Positions 4,322-11,756 of a DNA stretch of 31,970 nucleotides are shown here, in pieces. Position numbers and translations under genes: made by a program. This DNA comes from a virus. The notes beneath the pieces are model-generated. The model made no database searches. It saw only the letters and a list, made by a program, of their open reading frames with translations, and had not been told where the DNA came from. The stretch's first letter is position 1. Each line of letters starts with the position of its first letter. The DNA is taken from the IMG/VR virus record IMGVR_UViG_3300034072_000868, positions 1 to 31,970 of that record; one strand, 5' to 3'.

Positions 4322-7183
4322 ATGTACCACTTCCTCCAGTTCAATCCCAACAAGAAGGAAGCCTGGCGGCTTTACGACGAGAAGCAGCTCGCCGACCTGC
4401 CCCAGCCGCCAGCCTTCATTACGGTCCTGCGCGTTGACCAGGACCCAGAGAATTACGCCGAGAACGGGGAGGATCCGCTTGACCATGTGAAGTACCAGGG
4501 TCCTATGTACTTCGACTTCGACGGAGCAGACCTCGACGAGGTGCTCGACTCTGTTCGCACAGTGCTGGACACCCTGACCCGCAAGCTGGACATCAACAAG
4601 GACTACATCCACTGCTGGCTCTCCGGCCAGAAGGGTGTGCATATCACCGTCCCTGAGCAGGTGTTCGGCATCAAAGGGCCGATGAAGGCGCTGCCCCTGA
4701 TTTACCGTGAGGTAGCGGCCACATTCAAAGCACCTTGCCTGGACATGAGCGTCTACTCAGCCGGCCGCGGCCGGATGTGGCGCTGCGAAAACATCGCACG
4801 GCCCGGTACCGGCACCTTCAAGGTCGGCACCACGGTAGACGAGCTGATGGAGATGGACGCGGAGCAGTATGAGGTCCTCGTGGCCGCTGCCCGCCCTCCC
4901 CTGGCTCGCGCCCTGCCGCCGAAGAACGTGATCCACGCTCGCGCTGAGTCAATCCTGAAAAGTGCCAAGGCCGCCGCCCTGCAGAAGATCAAGGCGATGA
5001 AGTCAAGCACCGTAGTTCCGAAGGAAGCCCTGCGCGAGTACGGAGAAACCCCGGGCTGCGTGCTCAAGCTGATCACCGAGGGCGACTGCGAGGCGTCCAA
5101 CTGGAACCAGGCGGCCATGCAGGTGGCGGCCTACATCGCTGCCCGCTACGAGCGCAGCGAGGAAGCCGAGTACACCGCAGACGTGATCGACCCGTTCATC
5201 GAGAACGTCGATAGCAGCAGCCGTCCGAGTGCCAAGGAGCGCCGCAAGCACGTGCAGGAGCAACTCAACCGGGCCTTCAGTGGCCGGCTGAAGCTGCTGC
5301 CTGGGCCACTGATCGCCACGATCGGCACGCCATGCGGCGCCTGCCCTATCTGCCGCAGTGACCTTGCAGAGAATCCGGCTGACGAGGAAGCCAAGGGAGA
5401 TGCCTACGACGCTGACATGCGTATCAGGGCAGCTGACCAGGGCTACCTGCACATCACTGACACCGGTGTCCGTCAGCTCACCAGCTTCACCTTCTGGCCA
5501 CACACCGAGATCCACGACCTGGAGGACGTGTCCACAGGTGAGCACTCTGTGTACCGGGAGTCAGCGCGTAAGGCCATGGTCGGCACCCTTATCGATGACG
5601 AGGGTGTCGAGTTCAAGGACCTGCACGTTGACGAAAGCGCCTGGAAGTCCCGCCGCGAACTGATGAACTCATTCGCCGGCTACGGCACCGCAGTGGTGCT
5701 GTGCTCAGACGCTGACACCCAGCGCCTACTCAAGGCTGTACGGCAGATTGCCCGCAACAAGGCCCCTGACAAGGAACTCGAGAAAATGGTCCGCACCAAC
5801 CTCTGCGGGATGCTGTTCGACCGGCAGAAGGGAAAGATCATCCCCCACTACGTCGAGGACGCTGGAGCCTGCTCCAGTAACGGCACCCACAGCAAATACT
5901 TCTACTCGGGCGACCCCAAGCAGTCCCCGAAACTTCTGGAAGAGTCTTACCCCTTCGTCAATGACACAGAGCTGGAGGAAGCGATCCGCAACCTCTGCTA
6001 CGTCAATCTGCCGGAGAGCGTCGGGGCGATCCTGGGGTGGCACGTAGCCTGCCACTTCCGCGAGCACATCCAGATCAACGAGGCACAGTTCCCGCTGCTG
6101 AATATCAGCGGCAACGCCCAGGCAGGCAAGACCTCCCTGGCGATCCTGACCAGCTTCATCAACGGGATGGACTACGAGCGTTCGGACTTCCTGAACGTAG
6201 AAGTTTCCACGGTTTTCCCTCTGATCAAGTTCGTGTCGAGCAGCAGCACTGTGCCCCGTCTGGTCGAAGAAGTGAACCCGGCCAACATGGCTGCCGGTAT
6301 GTACAGCAAGGTCCTCGGCGTCTTCAAGGCCGCCTGGAACCGAGCCCCTGTGCCCCGCGGCAAGATCCTCGACAAAGAGGTCAAGGTGTCCAACGAGCGG
6401 GTCAGCTCGCCGATCGTCTACACCAGCGAGCAGACGGCCACTGTGCCTTCCCTGCGCAGCCGGACAGTAGAGGTCAAGCTGACCGCCCGCGCCCTGAATG
6501 ACCCCAAGTACCGGGAGCACTACAAGGAGGCCCGCTCTCGCCGATTCGCCCTCCTGCGCATGGCCAAGGCACTGGTTACGAAGGCCCTCAGCACCAGTCC
6601 GACGCAGGTGCAGAAGATCTTCGAGGAGATGAAGCAGTACGTGCCAGACCGCCTTGGCCCGCGTCCGCAGTGGAGCTATCAGGTGACCATGACCGGCCTG
6701 CACCTGCTGGCTGAGACCATGGACGACTACCAGGTGAAGGGCCGGGAGCATGTGGACGGCCTGCTGGAAGCCCTCAAGGCCCACCTGGTGGACAACGCGA
6801 GCGAGATGGAGAAGGAGAAGTCAGTCTCCGAGGTCGACCGCGTGCTGGCCACCATGAACCTGCTGGCCGAAGAGCCTGATGACCGCACCACCGGGCTCCG
6901 CGCCGGCGACCACTACTGGCGTCAGGGCAACAACCTGTTCCTGGTTATCGCCTCCTGCCTGCCCCGCTACTGCCGCTACGCCAAGGCCCTCGGCGACGTG
7001 CCGGTGATCAAGGAAGCGCGGCAGATGACCAGCCTGCTGGAGGGCGAGATGTACTTCGACCGCAAGGAGGCGCACCCGACACGGGAAGGCGTCGAGGTCC
7101 ACGTCATCAACATCGAAACCCTGAGAGCCAAAGGCACCCCTCTCACCAACTTCCAGGACGGCACAGAGCCGTCGGAGAACTGA
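4322..7183 (+). CDS. AEP-type primase fused to a P-loop helicase domain
   Basis: This 953-residue protein appears to combine primase and helicase. The N-terminal third carries hallmarks of the archaeo-eukaryotic primase superfamily: YFDFDG (63-68, metal ligands Asp65 and Asp67), SGQKGVHI (101-108, with the His107 of motif II), and a later DMSVYSAGRGRMWRCEN block (141-157). A short cysteine cluster, CGACPIC (Cys338, 341, 344), could bind zinc with another ligand. The C-terminal half has a Walker A motif SGNAQAGKTS (596-605) in a domain that recalls superfamily 3 or DUF927-type helicases. AAGGG precedes the ATG at 4322. Primer synthesis and fork unwinding for phage replication is the likely job. 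It is unlike the TOPRIM-DnaB fusion of T7. Family call firm for the primase half, moderate for the helicase half. Confidence 0.87.
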   Translation: MYHFLQFNPNKKEAWRLYDEKQLADLPQPPAFITVLRVDQDPENYAENGEDPLDHVKYQGPMYFDFDGADLDEVLDSVRTVLDTLTRKLDINKDYIHCWLSGQKGVHITVPEQVFGIKGPMKALPLIYREVAATFKAPCLDMSVYSAGRGRMWRCENIARPGTGTFKVGTTVDELMEMDAEQYEVLVAAARPPLARALPPKNVIHARAESILKSAKAAALQKIKAMKSSTVVPKEALREYGETPGCVLKLITEGDCEASNWNQAAMQVAAYIAARYERSEEAEYTADVIDPFIENVDSSSRPSAKERRKHVQEQLNRAFSGRLKLLPGPLIATIGTPCGACPICRSDLAENPADEEAKGDAYDADMRIRAADQGYLHITDTGVRQLTSFTFWPHTEIHDLEDVSTGEHSVYRESARKAMVGTLIDDEGVEFKDLHVDESAWKSRRELMNSFAGYGTAVVLCSDADTQRLLKAVRQIARNKAPDKELEKMVRTNLCGMLFDRQKGKIIPHYVEDAGACSSNGTHSKYFYSGDPKQSPKLLEESYPFVNDTELEEAIRNLCYVNLPESVGAILGWHVACHFREHIQINEAQFPLLNISGNAQAGKTSLAILTSFINGMDYERSDFLNVEVSTVFPLIKFVSSSSTVPRLVEEVNPANMAAGMYSKVLGVFKAAWNRAPVPRGKILDKEVKVSNERVSSPIVYTSEQTATVPSLRSRTVEVKLTARALNDPKYREHYKEARSRRFALLRMAKALVTKALSTSPTQVQKIFEEMKQYVPDRLGPRPQWSYQVTMTGLHLLAETMDDYQVKGREHVDGLLEALKAHLVDNASEMEKEKSVSEVDRVLATMNLLAEEPDDRTTGLRAGDHYWRQGNNLFLVIASCLPRYCRYAKALGDVPVIKEARQMTSLLEGEMYFDRKEAHPTREGVEVHVINIETLRAKGTPLTNFQDGTEPSEN

Positions 7184-7184
7184 C

Positions 7185-7448
7185 ATGCAGATCACAGCCC
7201 ACGAAGACAGAGTTCACCACGCTGACCCGGTAGACCGGGCCTCCCACGAGGAGCAGCTCGCCCTGGACGCCGCCATCAAGACGGCGCTGAACAAGCGGGA
7301 GCCCGCCCTGAAAGCGGTGGGCACCTGCTACAACTGCGGCGAAGTGTTCGGCGACGACGAGCAGTCTCTGCGCTTCTGCGACGAGGACTGCCGCGACGAC
7401 TACGAGCATCGAATGACTCGCCGCCGGGTAAACGGAACCCTCCAATGA
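7185..7448 (+). CDS. Small zinc-finger protein (87 residues)
   Basis: The C-terminal half contains CYNCGE, then a 12-residue loop, then FCDEDCRDDYEHRMTRRR: two CxxC-like pairs (CYNC and CDEDC) that together form a four-cysteine zinc ribbon. This is a pattern seen in many small phage proteins. The N-terminal 40 residues are acidic and helical. The start codon is one base after the primase stop, and the end overlaps the next gene by four bases (ATGA), so it is firmly inside the replication operon between primase-helicase and SNF2 helicase. A structural or protein-bridging role in the replisome is plausible. No enzymatic motif is visible. Confidence 0.8.
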   Translation: MQITAHEDRVHHADPVDRASHEEQLALDAAIKTALNKREPALKAVGTCYNCGEVFGDDEQSLRFCDEDCRDDYEHRMTRRRVNGTLQ

Positions 7449-9085
7449 ACCTGGCAGGACTGCTGTCGACAGTCGGGGTGCAGGGCGCCCCTGACTGGTT
7501 CGGCGAGGTGCCTCTGGCATTCTGGCCGATGGACCACCAGCTGGAGACCTTGCGGCAGTACCCCCGCAAGATGCGCTACCTGGACGCCTCGGACCCTGGC
7601 ACAGGCAAGACCTACCCTGCCCAGGCTCACGCCATCCTGATGGCTGCGCTCGGGAACAAGGTCGTTTTCACCATGCCTCCGAAGCTGATCAGCCAGTTCA
7701 TTGAGGAGATGAAGGACTTCTTCATCGGCATCGAGAAGCACCTGCGAATCGAGCACCTCGATGTGCCAGCTGCCCAGAAGCTGAAGCTGATCGACGAGTG
7801 GGACGCCACAGGCTGGCCGGACATCCTGGTCATGTCCTACGACATCTACCGGGTGTTAAACGACAAGGCGCCGAAGAAGGCTGTCGGAACCAATATGTGG
7901 TTTCTGGAGGATGGCACGCCCTACTTCAAGGGGCCTGGCGATCCGTACCGGCCTGGTGCTAAGGCGTTCACTAAGGACGGCAGGGAGATCAACAAGCGCG
8001 GCAAGGCCGACAACCGCTTCCAGTTCAAGCTGAAGAAGGTCGGCTATAACGTGCTGTTCTTCGACGAAGCCCATGCGCTGTGCGGGATTGAGTCTATCCT
8101 GGCCACCTCCGTGCACGAAATGAGCGAGCGGCTGAAGGATGACGTGGCCATCTACCTGATGACCGGCACACCCATCCCGACGCACTTGGAGGACGTGTAC
8201 GGCCTGCTCCGGCTGATCAACCCGGACGCTTACCTCAACAAGTCGGCGTTCATGCGGCAGCACTGCGAGCTGAGCAGCCAGACACTGAACACTGGCAAGA
8301 AAGAGATCACGGTGCAGAAGGTGGTTGGATACTTCAACACCGACAAGGTCCACGCTGAGCTATACAAGAACGCCCGCCGGGTGCAGAAGCGCGACGTGCT
8401 GCAGATGCCGGATCCGATCATCAGTCAGATCCGCGTCAGCCTGGCCGGAGCGCACAAGCGGCTCTACAAGAAGATCATCAACGATCGGTTCGCCGTGCTC
8501 GGCGACAACGTCCTGGCTCCGGACAACCAGAGCGCCCTGCGGCACCTGGCCTTGCAGCTGATCAGCTGCCCGGAGGAGTTCGACCCGACAGGGAAGATTG
8601 GGCAGGACAACGAGCTGGCAGCTGCCTGCGACCAGCTGCTCGACAGCATCAACCCCGGCAACCACAAGGTGATCATCTTCGCTTACTACAAGAAGGCGAT
8701 CGATTTCCTGGCCAAGCGCTACGCCCACTGGAACCCTGCAGTGGTGTACGGCGAGTCTGCGTCAGGTCGCAACGAGGTGGATCGATTCAAGAAGGACAGC
8801 GACTGCCGAATTGCGATCATCAACTGGAAGTCAGGCGGCGCAGGTCTGAACCTGCAGGTTGCCTCACACATCGTGTTCTACGAGTGCCCGACCTCCCCAG
8901 GGGACGCCAAGCAAGCGATTGCAAGGGCCGACCGCAAGGGACAGGAAAACATCGTGAACGTCTATTTCTTCCGCGTTATGGGCACCCTGCTCGACCGGAA
9001 CTTCAAGAATCTCCTCAAGAACGAGCAGAGCAACAACCGCGTCATTCGTGACCGGAAGGACCTCCTGCACGAACTGTTGAGATGA
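7445..9085 (+). CDS. SNF2-type SF2 helicase/translocase
   Basis: This 546-residue protein has the SWI2/SNF2 branch features of superfamily 2: Walker A DPGTGKT (50-56), DEAH box FFDEAHAL (Asp207, Glu208, His210), motif III TGTP (240-243), and motif VI QAIARADRKGQ (490-500, arginine fingers Arg494 and Arg497). The helicase C-terminal segment SGGAGLNLQ lies shortly before motif VI. There is no extra DNA-binding or nuclease domain, so it is a bare translocase core. Phage proteins of this kind are thought to act in recombination-dependent replication or remodelling of DNA-bound proteins. It overlaps the zinc-finger gene by four bases and ends the operon. The 119-base gap after it holds element C. 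Confidence 0.92.
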   Translation: MNLAGLLSTVGVQGAPDWFGEVPLAFWPMDHQLETLRQYPRKMRYLDASDPGTGKTYPAQAHAILMAALGNKVVFTMPPKLISQFIEEMKDFFIGIEKHLRIEHLDVPAAQKLKLIDEWDATGWPDILVMSYDIYRVLNDKAPKKAVGTNMWFLEDGTPYFKGPGDPYRPGAKAFTKDGREINKRGKADNRFQFKLKKVGYNVLFFDEAHALCGIESILATSVHEMSERLKDDVAIYLMTGTPIPTHLEDVYGLLRLINPDAYLNKSAFMRQHCELSSQTLNTGKKEITVQKVVGYFNTDKVHAELYKNARRVQKRDVLQMPDPIISQIRVSLAGAHKRLYKKIINDRFAVLGDNVLAPDNQSALRHLALQLISCPEEFDPTGKIGQDNELAAACDQLLDSINPGNHKVIIFAYYKKAIDFLAKRYAHWNPAVVYGESASGRNEVDRFKKDSDCRIAIINWKSGGAGLNLQVASHIVFYECPTSPGDAKQAIARADRKGQENIVNVYFFRVMGTLLDRNFKNLLKNEQSNNRVIRDRKDLLHELLR

Positions 9086-9131
9086 TCGTTGACAGGCCGA
9101 TTTCTGGCCCGTATAACGACAACCCTCAGAG

Positions 9132-9162
9132 CCATATTTATGGGCTTCTGTGTAACCATACT
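9132..9162 (+). promoter_or_regulatory. Bipartite phage element, copy C
   Basis: CCATATTTATGG (9132-9143) is a palindrome with the same TT centre as copy A. TTTATG (9137-9142) is followed after 14 bases by CATACT (9157-9162). This is the most diverged copy, but the spacing is unchanged. It lies 42 bases upstream of the next start codon, in the longest gap of the replication region (9086-9204). Confidence 0.5.
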
Positions 9163-9204
9163 GACAGCGACAATCGAAACTGACATCGAAGAGGAAACAC
9201 CAAA

Positions 9205-10053
9205 ATGGCACTCGTAAAACCGCAAGTAGCTCAGAAAGAAGAAACCCTGGCCGCTGAAGCCGTAGCCCAGACCGCCGAGCAGGTGGTTGAGCAGGAAGTA
9301 GTGGCCGAGCAGGCACCGGTCGAGACCGGCGAAGTGCTGGAGGCTGAAGGCGTAGAAGCCACTGCCGCCACCGCAGAGGTGGTTGAGATCCAGCCCGCTG
9401 CCGAGCCCGCCCAGGCTGTAGCCGTCGCTGAACCCGCAGCAGCCAAGGCCGTAACGGTCGGCGAGCAGCGCACTAACGCCATGGCACAGTTCACCCAGGA
9501 TCAGGCCGCAAACGGCTTCGAGGGCCTGGAGCTGAGCGGCATGTCCTTCGACCGCATCAAGCTGCACGAAGGTCAGTTCAAGCTGGGCACCGAGGAGACT
9601 GAGCTGGGTACCGACATCCAGGTCGTGATCCACAGCACCCGCAAGATCTTCGTGGTGCGCCAGAGCGACGACAACGACGCCGAGACCTTCTACTCCTACG
9701 ACCCGAAGGGCCTGACCTTCACCGACGGCAGCTCGGCGCAGGAGAAGCTGGAAGACTGGCTGGACGACGGCTACGGCACCGAGGAGAGCCCGCTCGACAT
9801 CCGCGAGTACCTGGAGGCCATGGCCACCCTGGTCAACCGCGAAGACGAGCATGAAGGCACCATGGTGATGCTGAGCATCCCGCCGGCCTCGAAAGCCCGT
9901 CTGGCAGGCGTAGCTGCCCAGGCCTACACCCGCTTCAAGGGTGCCACCTTGGGCCAGGTCGTCACCCAGTGCTCCGTAGGCAAGAAGATCGGCGAAGGCC
10001 AGAAAGCCTTCCGTCCGTGGGTCTTCAAAGCCCTGGAGCGCTTCGAGGGCTGA
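9205..10053 (+). CDS. Uncharacterised 282-residue protein; candidate ssDNA-binding protein
   Basis: Residues 1 to about 90 are a low-complexity Ala/Glu/Val-rich stretch. From about residue 100 a compact, beta-rich domain starts (GFEGLELSGMSFDRIKLHEG), including FVVRQSDDNDAETFYSYDP and ending in RPWVFKALERFEG. I recall similar proteins in replication regions of other phages, without assigned function. The gene has its own upstream element (copy C), a good ribosome site (GAGG before the ATG at 9205), and the strongest terminator in the window, so it is a single, highly expressed unit. That is how a phage single-strand binding protein would be organised, and no other gene here fits that role. 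The call is inference; a scaffold or replication accessory protein is also possible. Confidence 0.82.
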   Translation: MALVKPQVAQKEETLAAEAVAQTAEQVVEQEVVAEQAPVETGEVLEAEGVEATAATAEVVEIQPAAEPAQAVAVAEPAAAKAVTVGEQRTNAMAQFTQDQAANGFEGLELSGMSFDRIKLHEGQFKLGTEETELGTDIQVVIHSTRKIFVVRQSDDNDAETFYSYDPKGLTFTDGSSAQEKLEDWLDDGYGTEESPLDIREYLEAMATLVNREDEHEGTMVMLSIPPASKARLAGVAAQAYTRFKGATLGQVVTQCSVGKKIGEGQKAFRPWVFKALERFEG

Positions 10054-10070
10054 CAGCCTTCCTACCCAAA

Positions 10071-10098
10071 AGGACCCGGCGATGCCGGGTCCTTTTTT
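10071..10098 (+). terminator. Strong Rho-independent terminator
   Basis: AGGACCCGGC (10071-10080), loop GAT, and GCCGGGTCCT (10084-10093) form a perfect ten-base stem followed by TTTTTT and then CT. It closes the transcript of the candidate ssDNA-binding gene 18 bases after its stop codon. Confidence 0.95.
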
Positions 10099-10142
10099 CT
10101 CGCCCCGAGTTTCTAGCAAAGCCCATAACTACCGAGGTTCAA

Positions 10143-10538
10143 ATGGAAATCACCCCAGAAGTGGCAGCCAGAATTGCCGCCACCCCGTACGAGAAGATGG
10201 TTGCTGACCTGGCCAAGCCAGGCGTGGACATCGTCCGCCAGACCTGCCCCCAGAAGGCCCACCTGAACCACATGGCGATTGGCGTGTCCGGCGAGGCCGG
10301 CGAGCTGCTCGACGCCATCAAGCGCCACACGATCTACGACAAGCCCCTGGATCGGGAGAACGTGGTCGAGGAGCTTGGCGACCTGGAGTTCTACCTCGAA
10401 GGTCTGCGAGCCTCAATCGGCATCACCCGCGAAGAGACCCTGGAGCACAACAAGCTGAAGCTCCTCGGTAAGCGCTACGCCAGCGGCAAGTACAGCGACG
10501 AGCAGGCCATAGCCCGCGCTGACAAGGCAGGTGCCTGA
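10143..10538 (+). CDS. MazG-like nucleotide pyrophosphohydrolase
   Basis: The 131-residue protein has the MazG/all-alpha NTP pyrophosphohydrolase signature: GEAGELLDAIKRH (Glu51, Glu54) and VVEELGDLEFYLEGL (Glu77, Asp80), the four acidic residues that bind magnesium. Such enzymes cleave (d)NTPs to (d)NMPs and pyrophosphate; phage versions can clean up unusual nucleotides or lower (p)ppGpp signalling. The open frame extends upstream to 9969, but that would run through the terminator; the ATG at 10143 with GAGG upstream is the correct start. The next gene starts within its stop (TGATG at 10536). With thymidylate synthase and a dNMP kinase nearby it fits nucleotide-pool control. Substrate cannot be read from the sequence. 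Confidence 0.9.
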   Translation: MEITPEVAARIAATPYEKMVADLAKPGVDIVRQTCPQKAHLNHMAIGVSGEAGELLDAIKRHTIYDKPLDRENVVEELGDLEFYLEGLRASIGITREETLEHNKLKLLGKRYASGKYSDEQAIARADKAGA

Positions 10539-10837
10539 TGGATAACCAGCACCGCAAGATCGCCGGCTACCGCGAGCTGAGCCAGACAGAAATCGACCTG
10601 ATGAACCGGATCAAAGCCAAGGGCGGCGAGCTGCTGGAGCTGCAATCCGAGCTGATTCAAATGCTGATTCAACAGGGGCGCGACAAGGCCGCCGACGCAG
10701 CCTATAACACTGACTGCCACGCAGAACTCGAACGCTTCCAGACCGCCGAACCTGTGCGCTGGGCGGCCATCGGCAAGACCGACATCCAGACCGGCATCAT
10801 GGCCATGGTGCGCGCCGTCGCCCAGCCCTCCGTTTAA
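10538..10837 (+). CDS. acb2: Acb2-type anti-CBASS cyclic-oligonucleotide sponge
   Basis: The 99-residue sequence matches what I know of the Acb2 family (Acb2/Tad1 hairpin domain): the N-terminal NQHRKIAGYRELSQTEIDLM and the C-terminal pattern IGKTDIQTGIMAMVRAVAQP. Tyr11 and Lys26, reported as important for cyclic dinucleotide binding in the Pseudomonas phage protein, fall at exactly these numbers here. Acb2 forms hexamers that sequester signals such as 3',3'-cGAMP and cyclic tri-AMP, so CBASS effectors are not activated. It is coupled by a TGATG overlap to the MazG-like gene, so both are made together early. It is slightly longer than the roughly 94-residue founding member, the extra residues lying in the middle loop. 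Family call is from recall, not a search. Confidence 0.88.
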   Translation: MDNQHRKIAGYRELSQTEIDLMNRIKAKGGELLELQSELIQMLIQQGRDKAADAAYNTDCHAELERFQTAEPVRWAAIGKTDIQTGIMAMVRAVAQPSV

Positions 10838-10847
10838 CTGCGAACCC

Positions 10848-10882
10848 GTAAATACAGGAGTGCCGGCGGAACTCCGCCGGCA
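10848..10882 (+). promoter_or_regulatory. Partial phage element plus perfect GC-rich hairpin before the thymidylate synthase gene
   Basis: GTAAATACAG (10848-10857) repeats the core of element B, but no CATAAA follows at the standard distance. Instead TGCCGGCGGA (10861-10870) and TCCGCCGGCA (10873-10882) form a perfect ten-base inverted repeat around AC. The hairpin ends 11 bases before the ATG and touches the ribosome site GAGG (10885-10888). There is no T-run. It may end the upstream transcript poorly, protect a 5' end, or control translation of the thymidylate synthase. Confidence 0.5.
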
Positions 10883-10893
10883 GCGAGGCATCG

Positions 10894-11748
10894 ATGAAAC
10901 AGTACAAAGATCTCGTAAGCCGTATCGTGAACGAAGGCCAGGCAGTGCCTGACCGCACCGGTACCGGAACCCGCAAGGTGTTCGGCCACCAGATGCGCTT
11001 CGACCTGCAGGAAGGCTTCCCGCTGGTCACCCTCAAGAAGACCTTCTTCAAGGGCGTAGTTGTGGAGCTTCTGTGGATGCTCCGCGGTGACACCAACATC
11101 AACTGGCTGCAGCAGCACGGCGTCCACATCTGGGACGAGTGGAGCACGCCAAACGGAGACCTCGGCCCGGTGTACGGTGCCCAATGGCGCAACTACAAGG
11201 CTGCCGACGGGGCCGGTATCGACCAGATCGGGGCGCTGCTGGCCAACCTGGCAGAGCGCCCCTTCAGCCGGCGCCATGTGATCAGCGCGTGGAACCCCGG
11301 CGACCTCCCTGACGAGAAAGTCAGCCCGCAGGAGAACGTGCAGATCGGCAACATGGCTCTGGCGCCCTGCCACTGCCTGTTCCAGTTCGACGTAGCGCCT
11401 GACCCATTCGGCGGCAAGCCGATCCTCAGCTGCCAGCTGTATCAGCGGTCGGGAGACGCCTTCCTCGGGATTCCGTTCAATATCGCGTCGTATTCGCTGC
11501 TCACCCACATGATCGCCCACCATCTGGGCTACCAGGTCGGGGAGTTCATCTGGACCGGCGGCGACTGCCACCTCTACTCGAACCACGCCGAGCAGGTGCG
11601 CGAGCTGCTGCAGCGCGAGCCGCTGCCACTTCCTCGCATCGAACTGAACTACCCAGCCAGCACCCCGCTGGAAGAGGTAGAGCCCAGCCAGATCGTTCTT
11701 CACGACTACCAGCACCACAGCGCCCTGGCCGCGCCCGTGGCGGTATAG
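10894..11748 (+). CDS. thyA: Thymidylate synthase (ThyA-type)
   Basis: This 284-residue enzyme methylates dUMP to dTMP using methylene-tetrahydrofolate. The key parts are present: RTGTGT (phosphate-binding Arg21), WDEW...[12 protein letters not shown] (80-99), PCHCLFQF with catalytic Cys159, [20 protein letters not shown] (181-200, Asn196 contacting the uracil), GDCHLYSNH, and a C-terminus ending APVAV like active enzymes. Length fits the family (264 in E. coli, plus short insertions). The canonical Asn argues against a dCMP hydroxymethylase. A dUMP hydroxymethylase, a thymidylate synthase relative in phages with modified thymine, cannot be ruled out from these motifs. The start at 10894 has GAGG upstream. 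The polymerase gene follows nine bases after the stop. Confidence 0.95.
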   Translation: MKQYKDLVSRIVNEGQAVPDRTGTGTRKVFGHQMRFDLQEGFPLVTLKKTFFKGVVVELLWMLRGDTNINWLQQHGVHIWDEWSTPNGDLGPVYGAQWRNYKAADGAGIDQIGALLANLAERPFSRRHVISAWNPGDLPDEKVSPQENVQIGNMALAPCHCLFQFDVAPDPFGGKPILSCQLYQRSGDAFLGIPFNIASYSLLTHMIAHHLGYQVGEFIWTGGDCHLYSNHAEQVRELLQREPLPLPRIELNYPASTPLEEVEPSQIVLHDYQHHSALAAPVAV

Positions 11749-11756
11749 GAGATCCC

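Noticed and set aside
9969-10142. N-terminal extension of the MazG-like frame
   Set aside because: It would overlap the previous gene in another frame and cross a strong terminator; the ATG at 10143 starts the conserved protein.
10538-10837. Tad1 rather than Acb2
   Set aside because: Both share a hairpin domain, but the short length, the N-terminal HRKI-x-GYR start with Tyr11/Lys26 and the MxLxRAVAQP-like end fit Acb2 better.
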